Of a stretch of DNA of 64,000 bases, positions 13,001-28,000 are shown piece by piece. The stretch is from Antedon mediterranea (taxonomy: Eukaryota; Echinodermata; Crinoidea; Comatulida; Antedonidae): positions 22,567,201 through 22,631,200 of the forward strand of contig NC_092670.1 of NCBI RefSeq assembly GCF_964355755.1. The letters are read 5' to 3'. The notes beneath the pieces are model-generated. The model was given only the letters and a program-made list of their open reading frames with translations, did no database searches and was not told the DNA's origin. How positions within the stretch are numbered: position 1 is the stretch's first letter; each line of letters begins with the position of its first letter. Both the position numbers and the translations under genes were made by a program.

Positions 13001-16000
13001 GTGGTTTGAAATCCTTGTTTACTTTCGCTCGCGACGATTTTCCAGATGAAATGTAATCAAATTAATTTACCTGTTAATTACGTTAACTTGTTGTTTTCGC
13101 CTCGAATTTTCGATTTAAAGTGAATAAATTGAATATTACTTTGATATGGCCATTTAAATTTAGAATATTTTGACCTTCATTTTTTGTGTTTCAAAGGACA
13201 ATACATCTTTAAAATAAATTTTAATTTAATCATGTACTTCTTTAGTCCACAGTGCCATAAGCAATGATTCAATCAATTTATTTGGAAATTGCACCTTTAC
13301 ATCGGTGGCACACACAGGAAGTGGTGCATCCATATTGAACACAATTAACATAAAATGACGGATACGGATACTTAAGCTAATTTAAATTAAAATTAGTACT
13401 ATATACTGTGGCAATATTTGTCTGACATGAGTTGATACATTTTAGTTAAATATATTTATATATATATACATAAAGAGGAAGTAGTTGCAAAAATAATTGT
13501 TGACGAGGATATTAAAATTATCATGATAGTTAATATTGAAATGGTTTCCTATACAGTATAGTAATAACAATTATACTTAGTGATACAAAATAATATATAA
13601 AAATACATTCACATAAGATCATAAGTTAATACGGAAAAATATTAACTATACTATACTTATAACGTTATAAAGTAAATATATTTAATGTAAGGTATAGCCT
13701 GTTAATCATTACTGTATTTATAGTTACTAGATGGTACGCTCGCTTCGCTCGCATACCATCTAGGTCGTGCCCACAGATGGTTCTCGAATACACAGTAATT
13801 TCAGGGTAAAAAATCTGGCGATTTTAAATGCACGTACCGCAGGACTATAATACATTGCCGTTTACAGAAACGAATAAGTAGACACAATGATTTATGTAGT
13901 CAACCAAAATTAGCACCCTGGGAATTCCGAAAGAGAAACTTACCACAAAATGAGTCCAAATTGTTTATTCATTTAAAGAAACCCAATTAGGGCTGAGGGA
14001 TGGGAAAGAGGATAGGTACAAAGAGGAACAATTTTTAAATATATTCTTTATCCACGTCAGTAACGAAATATTGTTTTCATTTTTTATAGGCCTATAAATA
14101 ATATACCACTAACGGTGACTAAATATAGTAAAACATTTGCGATTTAATACTTTGTTAAAACTGTCACTGTCATAGTCGATTGAAATAGTAAAGTACATGT
14201 AACGATACACCACTACGACGTTTATATTTTTTGTAATTATTAATTAATGCAAACGTTGAGAAGCAACTGTCAGTAATAAAGTTTATTTGTATATTACGTG
14301 TTTATATATCTAACAGTAGAGCCTACCCATAATCACAGTAATAAAGTTTATTTGTATATATTTTTTTACATCTAACAGTATTCACAGTAAGAAATGTTTG
14401 TACAGTATATATTTTTTTACATCTAACAGTATTCACAGTAAGAAATTTTCGATTCAAATGACGACCAAAAATGGTTAATAGGTATTTGCAGTACTGTATT
14501 GTCAAAGTATTGCAAGTTTATTCTCCAAGGGCTCATAAATTTACCTACTTGTGTTAAACCAAACTGGCAGACTGAGAGATTGGAATGTTCCATTCATCGC
14601 AAATCAATACATTTGTAAAAACGTAAATTAAATCTATCAAAATAGTATTTTTTAAAGAAAATCGGCCTGTCTCCAACATTATGATGCTGTACTCGGGCAG
14701 TTCAACCGGTTTTCAGCTATTAAAAACAATTATCGTAGGAGGAGATAGGAAAATGCGAAGCGTCCTAGTATTATTGTGTGCGGGTATTTTTCAAGTTGGA
14801 CATCCATTAGACAGTGTATACCACGATCGGAAAACACCCCTATTTGGGGCAAATCGTTGAACCTAAATTCGTTTTAATCGTCAATAACTAATTATCTAAC
14901 TCAATTTAATTAGTAAACAGGGTTACATCAGGTGGTTAAAATCAGTACCGAAAGTATGAACCAACTTTATATACCATCGAGTAAAAATTTTAGAAATAAA
15001 CCGCGATTTATCGAATTTTGCCCTTACGTAAATTTATATATAGATATCATAATGGATTTGATGCAGCAACGGTCGCTGTACAGGTAGTTCAAAATACGGA
15101 AGTGGAACGACATTGCCACGTCAGCCAATCACAACAGTTACCGAAGATTCAGCCAATCAAATCTAAGTCAAAGCTTGTTAATTTTTTAGTGAAATATGTT
15201 ACGATAATTATCAAAGCCATTATGGCATATGCATAATTGATAACAACTCGCTTCGCTCGCGTACCATCTAGGTCATGCCCACAGATGGTTCTCGAATACA
15301 TAATAATTTCAGCGTTAAAAACTGGCGATTTCAAATGTACGTACCGCAGGACAATAATACATGTCGTTTACAGGAACAAATAAATAGACACTGTGATTTA
15401 TGTACTCAACTAAAATTAGCACCCTGGGAATTACTTCCGAAAGAGAAACTTGAGAAAATGAGACCAATTGTTTAAGTCAAATTTAAACAAACTTAATTTG
15501 TGTTTTGTATGTAACATTCGGGCTGAGGGATGGGGAAGGGGATGGGGAAGAGGATGGGTGCAAAGAGGAACAATTTTTAAATATATTCTTTGTCCATTTA
15601 GTAACGAAATATTAATTGTTTTCATGTTTTACAAATAATATACCACTAAACACAGTAAAACATTACGATATAATACTTTGTTGAAACTATCACCGTCCTA
15701 CTCGATTGAAATAGTACAGTACATGTAACGATACATCACTACGACGTGTATGTTTATATAATGTAAAACAATTTGTGAAAACCACCTCTATTCGGGGAAA
15801 ATCATAAATTCGATTTAATCGTCAATAAATATTAAATTATCTAACTCAACTTAAATAGTAGGCCTAATGGTTTTCAATTGTTTCTTAGAGCCAATCCATA
15901 CTTAAGTTGGTTCCTACCCTACCCACCAAAGTTGTTCTGCGTTTAGGGCATGTGATGCACCGTAGGCCTATCCTCTACTGGCTTAACAACGCTACTCATG

Positions 16001-19000
16001 CCAGTTAGGCAAGGGTGATGATGATGTGGGTTGTTGAACTGCAATAATAAAGATTTGTACATAATTTACGGCGATTGAAAACGCTAGCTCATTATCCGTT
16101 TAAAACAAAATTATATCCAACCTCTACAGCACAGATTGAAAAAAAAAATGGATCGAATTTCTGTTATGAGTATACAGTACTTGCCTTTACGACGCCTGAG
16201 GGAATAGACACTTGTGGAACAGAGATTGGAATATTCCATTCATCGCAAATCAATACATTTGTATAAACGTATATTAAATCTATCAAAATATTATTTTTTA
16301 AAGAAAATCGGCCTGTCTTCAACATTATGATGCTGTACTCGAGCTGTTCAACCGGTTTTCAGCCATTAAAAACAATTATCGTAGGAGGAGATAGGAAAAT
16401 GCGAAGCATCCTCGTATTATTGTCTGCGGGTATTTTTCAAGACGGACATCCATTAGACAGTGTATACCACGATCGAAAAACACCCCTATTTGGGGCAAAT
16501 CGTTGAACCTAAATTCGTTTTAATTGTCAATAACTAATTATCTAACTCAATTTAATTAGTAAACAGGGTTACATCAGGTGGTTAAAATCAGTACCTAGAT
16601 TCTAACCAACTTTATATACCATCGAGTAAACATTCTAGAAATAACGCGCGATTTACCGAATTTTGCCCTTACGTAAATTTATATATAGATACATTAGTAG
16701 TACCAGACTACTACAGTTTAGTAATAACAATAATACATGATACAAAATAATATATATAAAAATACATTCACATAGCGTAAAAAAAAAACAAAAAAAAAAA
16801 ACTATACTACAGTATACTTAACTAAAAAAAAAATTCTTTATTTCGTTATAAAGTAGATATATTTAATGTAAGGTATATCATGTTAATCATTACTCTATTT
16901 ACAGTTATACAATAGTAGTACCAGACTGGTATTTAAATCTTTAACATTTTGGTACGTGAAGCCCATGCTTGTTTTATATAGTTCGATTGGCACTATATAA
17001 ATGGTGAATGAATAAATTATTATTCATCAATTAATCATTTTAATCTTCAATTCAGTCTGTTATTTCGTATAAATTAACAAAAATTAAAAAATAAGAATAC
17101 TGTATTTTACTGGGTACAATATGATTGCTCTCATCTCAGAATACATTCTATCTGGAGAGCATCTTTAAGTTATATTGACATTCTGCTAAGGTTGAGTCTA
17201 ATGCATTTACACTAAGTTCATTAAAGTCTACACAACAAGGATTCAAACAATATTGATTTTCTATAAAATTCTTAAAAACATGGACATGACACTACATTCT
17301 TCAGCAAGGTGCCCTGATTAAGTCAATGTTTAAATGTTTTTTCAACAGGTAAATTATCCTATCAAGCTGCTAATCTAACATTGAATACCAGTGCTATGTA
17401 CTGGCTTATGGAGTACGAGGTAAAGTTTGTGGTGCGTAAAGGTGATCGAAGAAAAGAGTACATTCAGATACTTAATGTTGTGGAAGGTGAACCACCTGAG
17501 ATACAAATGGCGTATGTATTAATATACTATTACACTATTCAGGAACTATACCTAGAAACTAAGTGGCAATTTTATGATAAAAAAAGATATAAGGGTCAAG
17601 AAAACTTTATCCTTAATTTCCTAATAAACTTTTGTTTATAATATATACATATATAAATTCCAAGGCAAATTATTGAAAAATGACAATACTGTGGGTATCA
17701 GTGGCTGAATCTCAATGGAGATACAAATAAAATAAGCAAAATCTAAATCAAAAGTAAAACAGCCAGAAAAATTTGCAGAGCTTTCGAACAACAGATTTTA
17801 AAAAAATGAATTTTAATGTGCAATTTAATTAATTTAAGGTGCAAATTGAATTGCAAAAAGAAGAAGACGTCAACAAATCGGTCTTCTCTAGAAACAAAGG
17901 AATTGAACAAACGTCGTGGAACTACGCTTTACTACAAGTATAAATTATATACATTTTTTTTTCATTTTTGTTGTATTGTTTTGTATATTCTGAGGTTCTT
18001 GTAATCAGTAAAATTATTTAAAGAAATTCATTTGCTTGAATATTAAAAATATAATATCATTAACATAATTATTATATTTACAAGATATTAAATAGCAAAA
18101 ATTGTAATATATATTAAAATCGATATTACCTTATTAAATGATGTTTTTTTCACAAAAGTGTTTTTTGTTTTAATTACCTGTAGGTGGGAAGTATCCTATT
18201 TAGCGAGTGGAAGCTACCAACCAATACTTGAAAGGAAAGTAAACCTCTATTCTGGAACTGGAACAAATGTTTCAAACCTCTCAATTGAACCAGGTTTATT
18301 TGAGGAGAATCAACAGATCCGTATACAATTAAGAGTATCAAGAAATGCCAATTTCGGCAATTCAGGTTTGTATTCTTTTATAAGAAAGAATGATGTAACA
18401 TTGTCATCTCTCAGCCATTTTGTTTTTTATTACATAGAATTATTCTGATTTTTTTCAGGAATATCATATATTAGTTTTGAAGTCAACGATGTACCAGTAA
18501 AAGGAACGTGTAGTGCGACTCCTACAAATGGTACAGCTACAATAACTGAATTTATTGTTAATTGTGTTAATTTTACTGATGTTGATACACCTTTGACCTA
18601 CATATATCAATATAGTACCGATGATCAAAACTGGTTTACATTTTTCAATGGTAAGTACATTCACAATGCTTGGCTTAGGCTTTTAAACAACACTGTTATT
18701 GATGTATTTTTATATACTGTTTTATTTCAATACATAAACCTATACAGAAGCTCTCATTAAACATTTATTCACTGACCCTCCTAAAACATTTGCATTTTAA
18801 GCATAATATTACACTTATAATACTTTTTTCAGAGGAGTACAGTAGCATGGACAAAACTATACATCTTCCAGCAGGTTCAGTGGCGAATAATTACATAGTT
18901 ACTATTCGCGCTAGAGTGGCTGACACTTACGGATCATTTAAGGACACATTCTTAAACATAACTGTAAGTAAAGGTGTAGTAATAGTCCATTTTCATCCCA

Positions 19001-22000
19001 ATTGGGACATTAAGAGTGAGTGATTCAACTGGTACGGTTGTTAGCCAGAAAAAAAAATCATTTTACCATTTGCAGAGTTGCAGAATTAGATATGAATAAT
19101 ACTTTCTCATTTTTTATAACATGATTAGAAAGTTGATTTTTTCTATTACTTTGGGGTTTTTAAAAAACCATATATAGTATCCGTAAAGAAATTGTAAGGA
19201 TTGTATAAAACAGGTTTTCTTTTTACAAAACCAATTATTTTTTTAAGGTTGTTCCTCTGAACTGTACTGAAGAAAATGCATTGAAAATAACTTATGGACT
19301 AGCGGATGAATTGAAGGTGTTGGCAGGAGCAGGGAAAGCAAAAGAAGTTTCAAATATTGTCTCTTCAACTGCTGAGTTCTTAAACTATTGTAGCAAACTT
19401 GGAACAAGTATGTACACTACTACAGTATTTAGTAGTTTTAACTTGGAACAGTGTTAAATTAAACCAAGTATAGTGTGTACCTTTTAGTGTTAAACGTGGA
19501 ACTTGGAGCATGTATGCACTGTGCTATTTAGTGTTCAGTTTGGAAGTATGTACTCTTTAATATTAAATGCGCATGGGCTGCGGGTCATATTTGAGTTTTG
19601 TTGTTTTCTTTCATTTTGAAAATGAAAAAAATTGAATGATTTATAGTTGCTTGTCTGTCTTGCTTCAGCTGAGTTTTTTTTTCTTTCTTATTTGTAGTAC
19701 CTGAGTCATCTAATACTTCTATTATAATAAGTCTCACTCGGGAAGATATGCTAACTACGATGGCTTCCTTGCAACCAGCGTATGATATGGGAATATTTAG
19801 ACTAATGGCATCTGCTGTTAAACATGTAACGACCTTTCCCAATGAATTAACAGACATGGCACGGGTATGTTTATCATATAATAAATACAACCTAATTTTT
19901 TACTTTATTTAAGCTTTTATAAATATATGCTATTGCAATTGCTGTATGTATTAATTTAAAGATTTTGTTGTAGAATACAAGTATACATTTGGCATCAACC
20001 TTTGCAACCACAATACAAAAAGCTGAGAGTCCATTGGCGGAAGACCTTGAAGAATCTGCAAAACTGGTATTTAGTTCTCTTGGTAAGCACACTTATCAGA
20101 CTTTTATTTTACTTAATAAAAGCTGTTACTGAAGAAAAGGTTGTTTTAGATATAACCCAGCAGATGAAATTCTAATAATAGCATTTTCATTGATAGGCCT
20201 CTGGATTGAAAAGACCCTATTGACAAGCTAAATAATTATGTGTGAATGAAAGCTGCTAGGATGCAGCACAATGCTCAACGTAATACTTGCATTATTTGGA
20301 AATGCTTCTAACACAGCATATACACATTCACTTTATGATTTGAAAATATTATTATTATTATAGGAGTACCAACTAATGCAGAAAGTGAAATTGTGGCAAG
20401 TATACCAAACTCATTTCATAGTATTAGTCTCTAGGTGTCAAAACCAAAATTCAAAACAATAAATTCCTCTCATGAGGAGTGGCTTCATTATTTTTCCTGT
20501 CTGGATGTTGGTGCAACCTGCAAGAGAGATGTTAATGGGTCACAGTGCATTTCGGCCGGCAATCATTTCGGCCGCCGGTTATGGAACGCCCAAATTCATG
20601 AAACTCCAAAAGGGACAAAATATGGCATGATCATTTCGGCCGCCAGGTATGGCGCGCCAAATTGAAATAGCCAGAAATAACTCATTAACTGTACAGTATT
20701 ACAGTGAAAAAAAATAACTTTATCAAGTCTATGGAACGCCACAGAGAATTATGGTCATTTAAACTAGAGATCAGTTGTGCAATGGGCTAAATACATTTTG
20801 TTTTTGCCGTAGGCATAGATTTAAAGTTATATTAGTTACAGTATTTTACCTCCTGAATATTTTGGTCAAAATGAATATTGATTTAATGTTTATTTTTTTA
20901 TCTATTTTACAAGTCCCGAAGATGCGTGTGCTTTGTAAAAATGTGTTTCTTTTAATATGAATCAAGTCAAGTGTTTTTGACTGACACATAAAAAAAACTT
21001 CAGCATCACCTCCTTCTTATTAAAAAAATATCATTAATATTCACTGTAGTGATGGCAATTTGCACGCTATATCGCTGCTGTTTCTGGAATTGAAGACCGC
21101 CGATTCGGCTTAATAATACAGTATTTAGGCCTAGTAAAATATTAACATTTTAACACGCATGGCGTGTCATACATATTCAAGAATAATTACAATTCTGGTG
21201 GCCAAAATTAACAATACATATTTTGTCCTTTTTGGCGTTTCATGAATTTGGCAATTCCATAACCGGCGGCTGAAATGACTGGCGGCCGAAATGATCAGAC
21301 ACCTGTTAATGTACCTATTCTGTTTTATTTTAGTCGGCAACAGCTGGAATTGAGGTTGTAACATCTATTATTGATACCATGATAGGCGTAATGGTAACTG
21401 GACAAAAAAATGTTAAAATCAACACAGACGTGATGGCAGTCACTGTTGCCAAATCTTTTACTCGAGATGAAAATGGTAAGTAAATAATTTGTTTATGAAT
21501 TTACTTAATATGTTTATTTCTTATTTTTTATTTCTTTTTTTCTTATTTATTTGCAAAGCCTAATGCATTTATATATATTGATAATTATTAACATTTTTAT
21601 GTATTTTTCAATAATTAGTAAATTATGATTTTACGGATCAGAATGACAATCAAATCACAAAATTCCCTGAAGTAGAAGAAATTATCGGAAGCGGAAATGA
21701 CAGTACAACAGAATTAGAGACCAGGGTATGTTGCCTTTTACCTTCTGTACAGATCATAAAGCCCTGTCTACATCAAATATGATGTGCCCATATATGGACA
21801 TGATGATGTCATATTACTACCATATTTGAGCATATCACTATCATATTTGGGCACATCACACTTTTTTTGTCAAACTAGCTTGGTAGTGTAGACACAGCTT
21901 TATATCACATGTTTGTGTGATCATCTTTTGTATGCTTATTTGTATTGTATTCCATGTTTATAATTGACAAAATAAATGAAATGAAACTCCTATTTCAGCA

Positions 22001-25000
22001 GAGTAGTGGAAGTGATGGTTAGACAGAAATATTATAGAGGGTTTTTTCCTACAGAAGGGCAAAATCATCATAACTAGACTATGCACTTTAGGGGCGTGTG
22101 CGTCTGGCTCTGGCTATGGGCTTGTTACACAGTGTTGTGGATGATTGTAAATAAAATGATTGTATAGTTAACAAAGAAACTACACAAATGTAGACTTGAC
22201 CATATTCCAGTCGACATTTCCATGTTTGTCTGAAACTACAAGATCAAGTATTATACATATGAAACGCCATGTGTGCCAAAATGTTTATATGTTTTTACCA
22301 GTATTAAGTCGAAATGCAGTCTGGAATCTATAGTAGACTAATATGAATGCAACTTTTGTTATTATTATATAGATTATAGTTCAAAGTAATGATCCTTTTA
22401 GCCAAGGAAATAGCACCAGCCTCCGAGGATCAGTGGTTTCAATCAACATGAAAAATGATACAGGACAACAAGTTTATGCCACATCCATGACTGAGCCGAT
22501 GGAGTTTAATATTTATAGGGGAGAAGAGCAGTTTGCAGTGACAAGTGAGAATGCCTCAAACTATCAATTTTTTGAAACTGTATCAAGTAGTTTCACGCCA
22601 GATGATTTAATGTTGAGAGGTATGTAGGATTTGCTCTATATTATTTTATTTATTCCTTTCAATGAAACATAAAAAGAAGAGAGAGGAGAGAGGATCTGTC
22701 AAAGATAACTATTGTCAAATGGCGTGTCTCTCTAACAAGTATCTATAGCTCTTTTACCCATAGGTGTACTTACTTCCAGTATACTCCTTTCTTTATGTAA
22801 TACAGTTGACTATCCACTATCAAACTCTGAAAAATGGAACTATCCCTTGAGGTTCAAATTCTTTTTGACATTTGGTATAACATTTTTTTGGAAAACTAGA
22901 CATATACACTCTAGGGTATACTGTCTTTTTCGTAAGATCCCTACATGTATAGACTCTACATATTCCATTTTCCCAATATGGACACCTCTCGAAAGGAAAA
23001 TGGAATAGTCCAGGCGCCGTAGCGGGATGTACAAACGTCTCTCACGCATGACATCGTCCTCATGTTCCTTTCAGACGTGTGATCTTGAAAGCCTTGAAAG
23101 AAACTAATTTTTTTTAAACAAAGGACACCTGGCTAGCATCAATAATTGAGAGACTTTGATGTATTTATAACCTGTAAATAATTTTAAAAAGTAAAAAAGC
23201 AAAGCAAAATATGTATATTCGACATTACACTATAAGTTTGTCTGCTAATTTTCTAATAAGCCACTTCATGTTACTATTTAATCTAATCTAATCTAATCTA
23301 ATTCACAGTCAAATTGAGAAGCATTAAATATACAGTTATATGATAATGATATCCTAATTTATTTACACTGAATGTTTAATTGTTGTATAAATTTCAGATA
23401 CAGCAAAACACACGGCTCTCTCTATCACTGTGATAAGCAGAGGGGAGAAAGATATGAAACCTGAGTATTCGTATACTTATACAATTGTAGTTTATATTAA
23501 AATTAATGCCTCACCCACTCAAGGTAAGTTGAAGACCTTCTAATCTTCTCTCACCTCGAGTAGCAATTAACTTGCTTTGTTTCAAACATTTTATAAATCT
23601 TAGCAGATAAAACTAGATTTGAATTTTAGAGTTAAAATTGAAAATGTGTGCAGAAAGAGTATGTTGTTTGGAATTTGTCTTCATTTGTGACCTTGTGGTC
23701 TATTACGTTGGTTAAAATTTGTCTAAAAAACATTTTTTCACCAAAAATTGCCTTTCTAACATAACCAAATGGCTAAGTGGAAATAAAAGTTGTCCCGCTC
23801 AATTGGCACATGTATCGGTCGTGCATTTTAGTAGGCAATTGAGTAACCCAGTTAACTTAAAATTAATTTTGGTATATATATTTGGGATATATATTCAAAT
23901 ATACTATATATTTAAGCGTAAGTAATAACTTGTACTACTGTATATTTTTAACACAATTATTCTTTTGTTTAATGTAACAGACAATCATGACTTAAACTGT
24001 ACTTTGATACAAAGTGTGACTGCAATTCTTAATGATTCTGATGTATTCAAATTTAATGAGACAGAGATGAGACACACAGGCGACACAGTCTGTTTCTTTT
24101 CAAACACTGTCATGAACAGGTACTGAATGAGCATGTTAAGGCTTAATAATTGACCCACGTATGTTGATCATTAACTAAGCCTGAAAAGGCCCTATGTTTT
24201 ATCTGTATGTTTTCAATTGTACATTGTTGCATGCAATAAATTAAAATTTTCAAAGAGATTATATAACTATACCGGTAACTCCAATGCCAGTTTGCCAAGT
24301 TCAATCTCTAGCAGTTATAGCATCTCTATGAATAATTAAAGGAAATTAATCATGAATTAATTTTTTTAGTTTAAATTATTAAATAAATAAAATCAAAATG
24401 AAAATATAGTGGTATTAAATAATAATCAATCCGATTGTTAAAATTAAATTAAATAGCTTTTATAATATAATTTAATTTGAAATATCAAACCTTAAAAGTG
24501 TACAAAAAAGGCGAAAAACTCCTGTAAAATCATGGAATCTGTAACTTGCTTCAACTCAACGTTGATTGGAAAACAGGCTTTAAGGCGGCTTAATAATTTA
24601 CTAAGGTATGTTGCCTACACACCAAACTCAGAGATCTTTGGTCATGAAGCTTAACGGGTAAATTTACTAAGCCTGAAAAGGCCCTATGTTTCATCTGTAT
24701 GTTTTAAATTTTTAAATTTTCCAAAGAGATTATATAACTATAGAGGAAACTCCAATGCTAGACAGTTCGACAAGTTCACTTTCTAGCAGGTATAGCATCT
24801 CAATGAATAATTAAAAGAAATCTAATCATGCATTATTTTTAAATTATTGAATAAATACAATAAAATTAACCATATTGTCAATTTTATATTGAAACTGTTA
24901 TTTTTTAAATTTTAATTGTAGTTTTTTGTCCAACGCATCTTCGGATATATACATAAATGTCCGACATGAACGGTTACGCAGCAAAGGAAATGACACCGTT

Positions 25001-28000
25001 CCCGATGAAGAAAATGAAGAATTTATACCAATGTACTATAATATCTCGTCGTTTACCTCTCAATGTTACTACAGAAGCTCATCAGATACAGAATGGCATT
25101 ATATAGAGTGTGAGGTATGTTACACTAAACTAATATGGTAGTGATATGAAATCATCATGTCCATATATGGGCACATCACATTTTTTCACACAAAGTTTGA
25201 TAGTGTAGACAGAGCTTTAAATATCTTTCAGAAATTGTGGATATGTTTTAATTTTTATGATAATTTCAATGATATGATAGAAGTTATTTTGCTACAAGAG
25301 TCTTGCAACAGTTATCAAAATGTGCGAAATGTTAATGGAAAATGGAGAAATTTAAAGGAAACCAAGAAACACAAAAAAAGCTAATAATTTTATTTTTTTA
25401 TACTACATACTGTTGCAGTCAAATCAAACTAAAACCATACATTATTGCAATAAAAATGTAGTTACTGCAGCAACTGCAGTAGACTAATTTTGCAATGATC
25501 CCTTATTTTAAATTTTGTACTTACAGGTTGGCAAAGATTCAACACGTGACACTACTCAATGTTTTTGTTACTATCTTGCACCGTCTGAAAGTGAAGGTCA
25601 TCAAAGGTCAAAACGAAGCATTGAAAATTATGGTCAAGAGTCGGAACAAGAAGAAAACCTTGTTACCGTCGGAGGATCGTTTTCAGTACCAATGAACTCG
25701 ATTAATTTACGCAACTCGGCATTTACAAAACTGAGTGAAAATCCAGTTGTCTTCACCTTCATGACCTGCTGTCTGTGTGCGTATATTGTTATCATTATTT
25801 GGGCGCGCAAAGAAGATAAACGAGATGTCGCAAGGGTAAGATATGAGACAAAATTGATAATGCATTTACTTTTTAGTATAATAATATCATGAGCTTTCAT
25901 GGGATATTTTAACATTGGATGATTTAATTTTTTTTTTTTAATCTGGGTCTTATACTTTGGCTGTCTTAGATCAGGTATTTTGACAGAGTTAACATTGTTG
26001 TTATTACAGGCTGGCATTACTCCAATGTCTGATAACGACCCAAGACATACGTACAAGTACGAGATCACAATATTCACCGGGGTGAGAAGACAGTCTTCTA
26101 CCACTGCCAATGTTTCCTTCATCCTTCAAGGTGAGAAAGGTGAAACAGGCATCCGTATCATCAAAGATAAGAAACGACCAATCCTTCAACGAAGCGGGAT
26201 TGATTCATTTCTGATGACTGTACAGCAGACATTAGGTACGCTGGTGCACCTTCGAATCTGGCATGATAACACTGGTCATAGTCCGCAATGGTTCTTGAGC
26301 CGTGTGTCTGTTAAGGACATTCAAACCAATAGAACGTATTACTTTATGTTGGATCGATGGCTAGCCCTAGAGGAAGATGATGGCCAGGTTAGTACAGTCA
26401 ACATTCATGAAAAACTCTTGCAAATGTGTTATTTCTTCCTACCACAGAAGAACCCTAATACCTGGAAACATGATACTTGACCCATTCATTGAGGAATTGA
26501 CTTTATATAAAGTTTTATTTCTTCTGCTTATTACTTGCATTCTTTTACCTTTATTTCAAGATTGTAATCGAACACAATGCTTATTTTTTGTCTATATTTC
26601 AGATTGAGCGTATAGTACCGACTGCAGGGCAGAGTGAACTAACAAGTTTTGGGCATTTATTTCACAGTCGGACTAGGCGAAACATTACAGATAGTCACCT
26701 TTGGGTGTCGGTTTTTATGCGTCCTCCGAAAAGCAACTTCACCAGGTGTCAAAGAACCACATGCTGTTTGTCACTTCTCTTTTGTACTATGATGGCCAAC
26801 ATTCTTTTTTATGGCATCGATATCACAGCAAATGAATCTTCTTCGTTTTCGTTTGGACCAGTTAGTTTCTCAACAGGTCAACTCGTTATTGGTATTATCA
26901 GCACATTGATGGTGTTCCCGATAAATCTGATTATCGTTCAACTATTTCGTCTTTCGCGTCCGAGACTAAAAAAAAAACGTGGTTGTTGTAAACGAAATGA
27001 CGTAGAAAAAGCAAGATTCAAGCCGCAAAGTTTCAAAACATCCAGTATTTCTTCGAAAGAGGATCTCAGATTACAACGAGATCTGTTAGAATCAAGCATC
27101 AATGGTGAAAATGTCAAAGGTGAAAGTCCATCTAGATCTGAAGTCGGTACATCTCGTGTTGAATTATATGTACCATCTAAAATGAAAGAAAGACGCAAGT
27201 CATCGTTACCACTACCTTGGTGGTGTAAATATGTTGCATGGGCATTGGCTTGGATGACGATTGGATTGGCGTTTTGGCTCACCATAGAAGTTGCTGGAGA
27301 GTTTGGATCAAAGAAGGCTGGCGAATGGGTCGTAACAATGTCTATATCACTAACTCAAGATATCTTCATCAACCAACCAATAAAGGTAACTTTTACTTTA
27401 TTCTCATTATCTCAGCTTCAGATGGGACATACAAGGTCATTTAGGCATCATGCAAAAGTGTTTACAATTAAAAATAGAAATTGAAGGTAAAATAATTAAT
27501 TAATTAAGATTAACATTACTATTAGTCTTACAAATTAAAGCATATGTGAAACCACAACAAAATGAAACTTTATTTCTATAAATATGTACTATTTGTTAAT
27601 ATTTTTGACAGGTATTGCTGTTGGCCACATTCTACTCCCTCGTAATCAAAAGTCCAGACAAAGAAGACGATGAATTAACAAATGTGCAGCTAGAGAATGA
27701 CGAAGAGTTTTTGCATGATGAGCAATTGAAGGAGGAAGACCTTGACGACCCCAGTAAGCTGGAGGAGTTCGAAAAGAAGCGAATGGCAGAAGTAGCAAGT
27801 GCACTTCCCCCAGATCAAGATGAGATTAGAGATCAAAGAGATATTAGGTCAGATTTGTTTGTTTTTTTTCTAGTTCATACACAAATTCTATAAGACTGCT
27901 TGATAATTGAAATTGTGAATTGGAAGTTAGATTTTTGCCTACCACCCTTGATTCAGATTCTGTCTGATTCTAGGACTTTTTAAAAAAAAAATCCTCTTGT

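Larger units (their letters stand above)
21344..25835 (+). other. GAIN/GPS region and first transmembrane helix
   Basis: Exons 21344-25114 give a beta-rich GAIN-like region. The GPS cysteines follow in exons 24922-25114 (SQCYYRSSSDTEW, IECE) and 25527-25835 (TTQCFCYYLAPS). TM1 is the hydrophobic stretch from VVFTFMTCC to IVIIIWA, ending in positively charged KEDKR. The autocleavage tripeptide, normally His-Leu/Met-Ser/Thr, reads Tyr-Leu-Ala here. Exon 28 could start at 21334 or 21344; only 21344 keeps phase with the preceding 36-nt exon. Confidence 0.7.
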
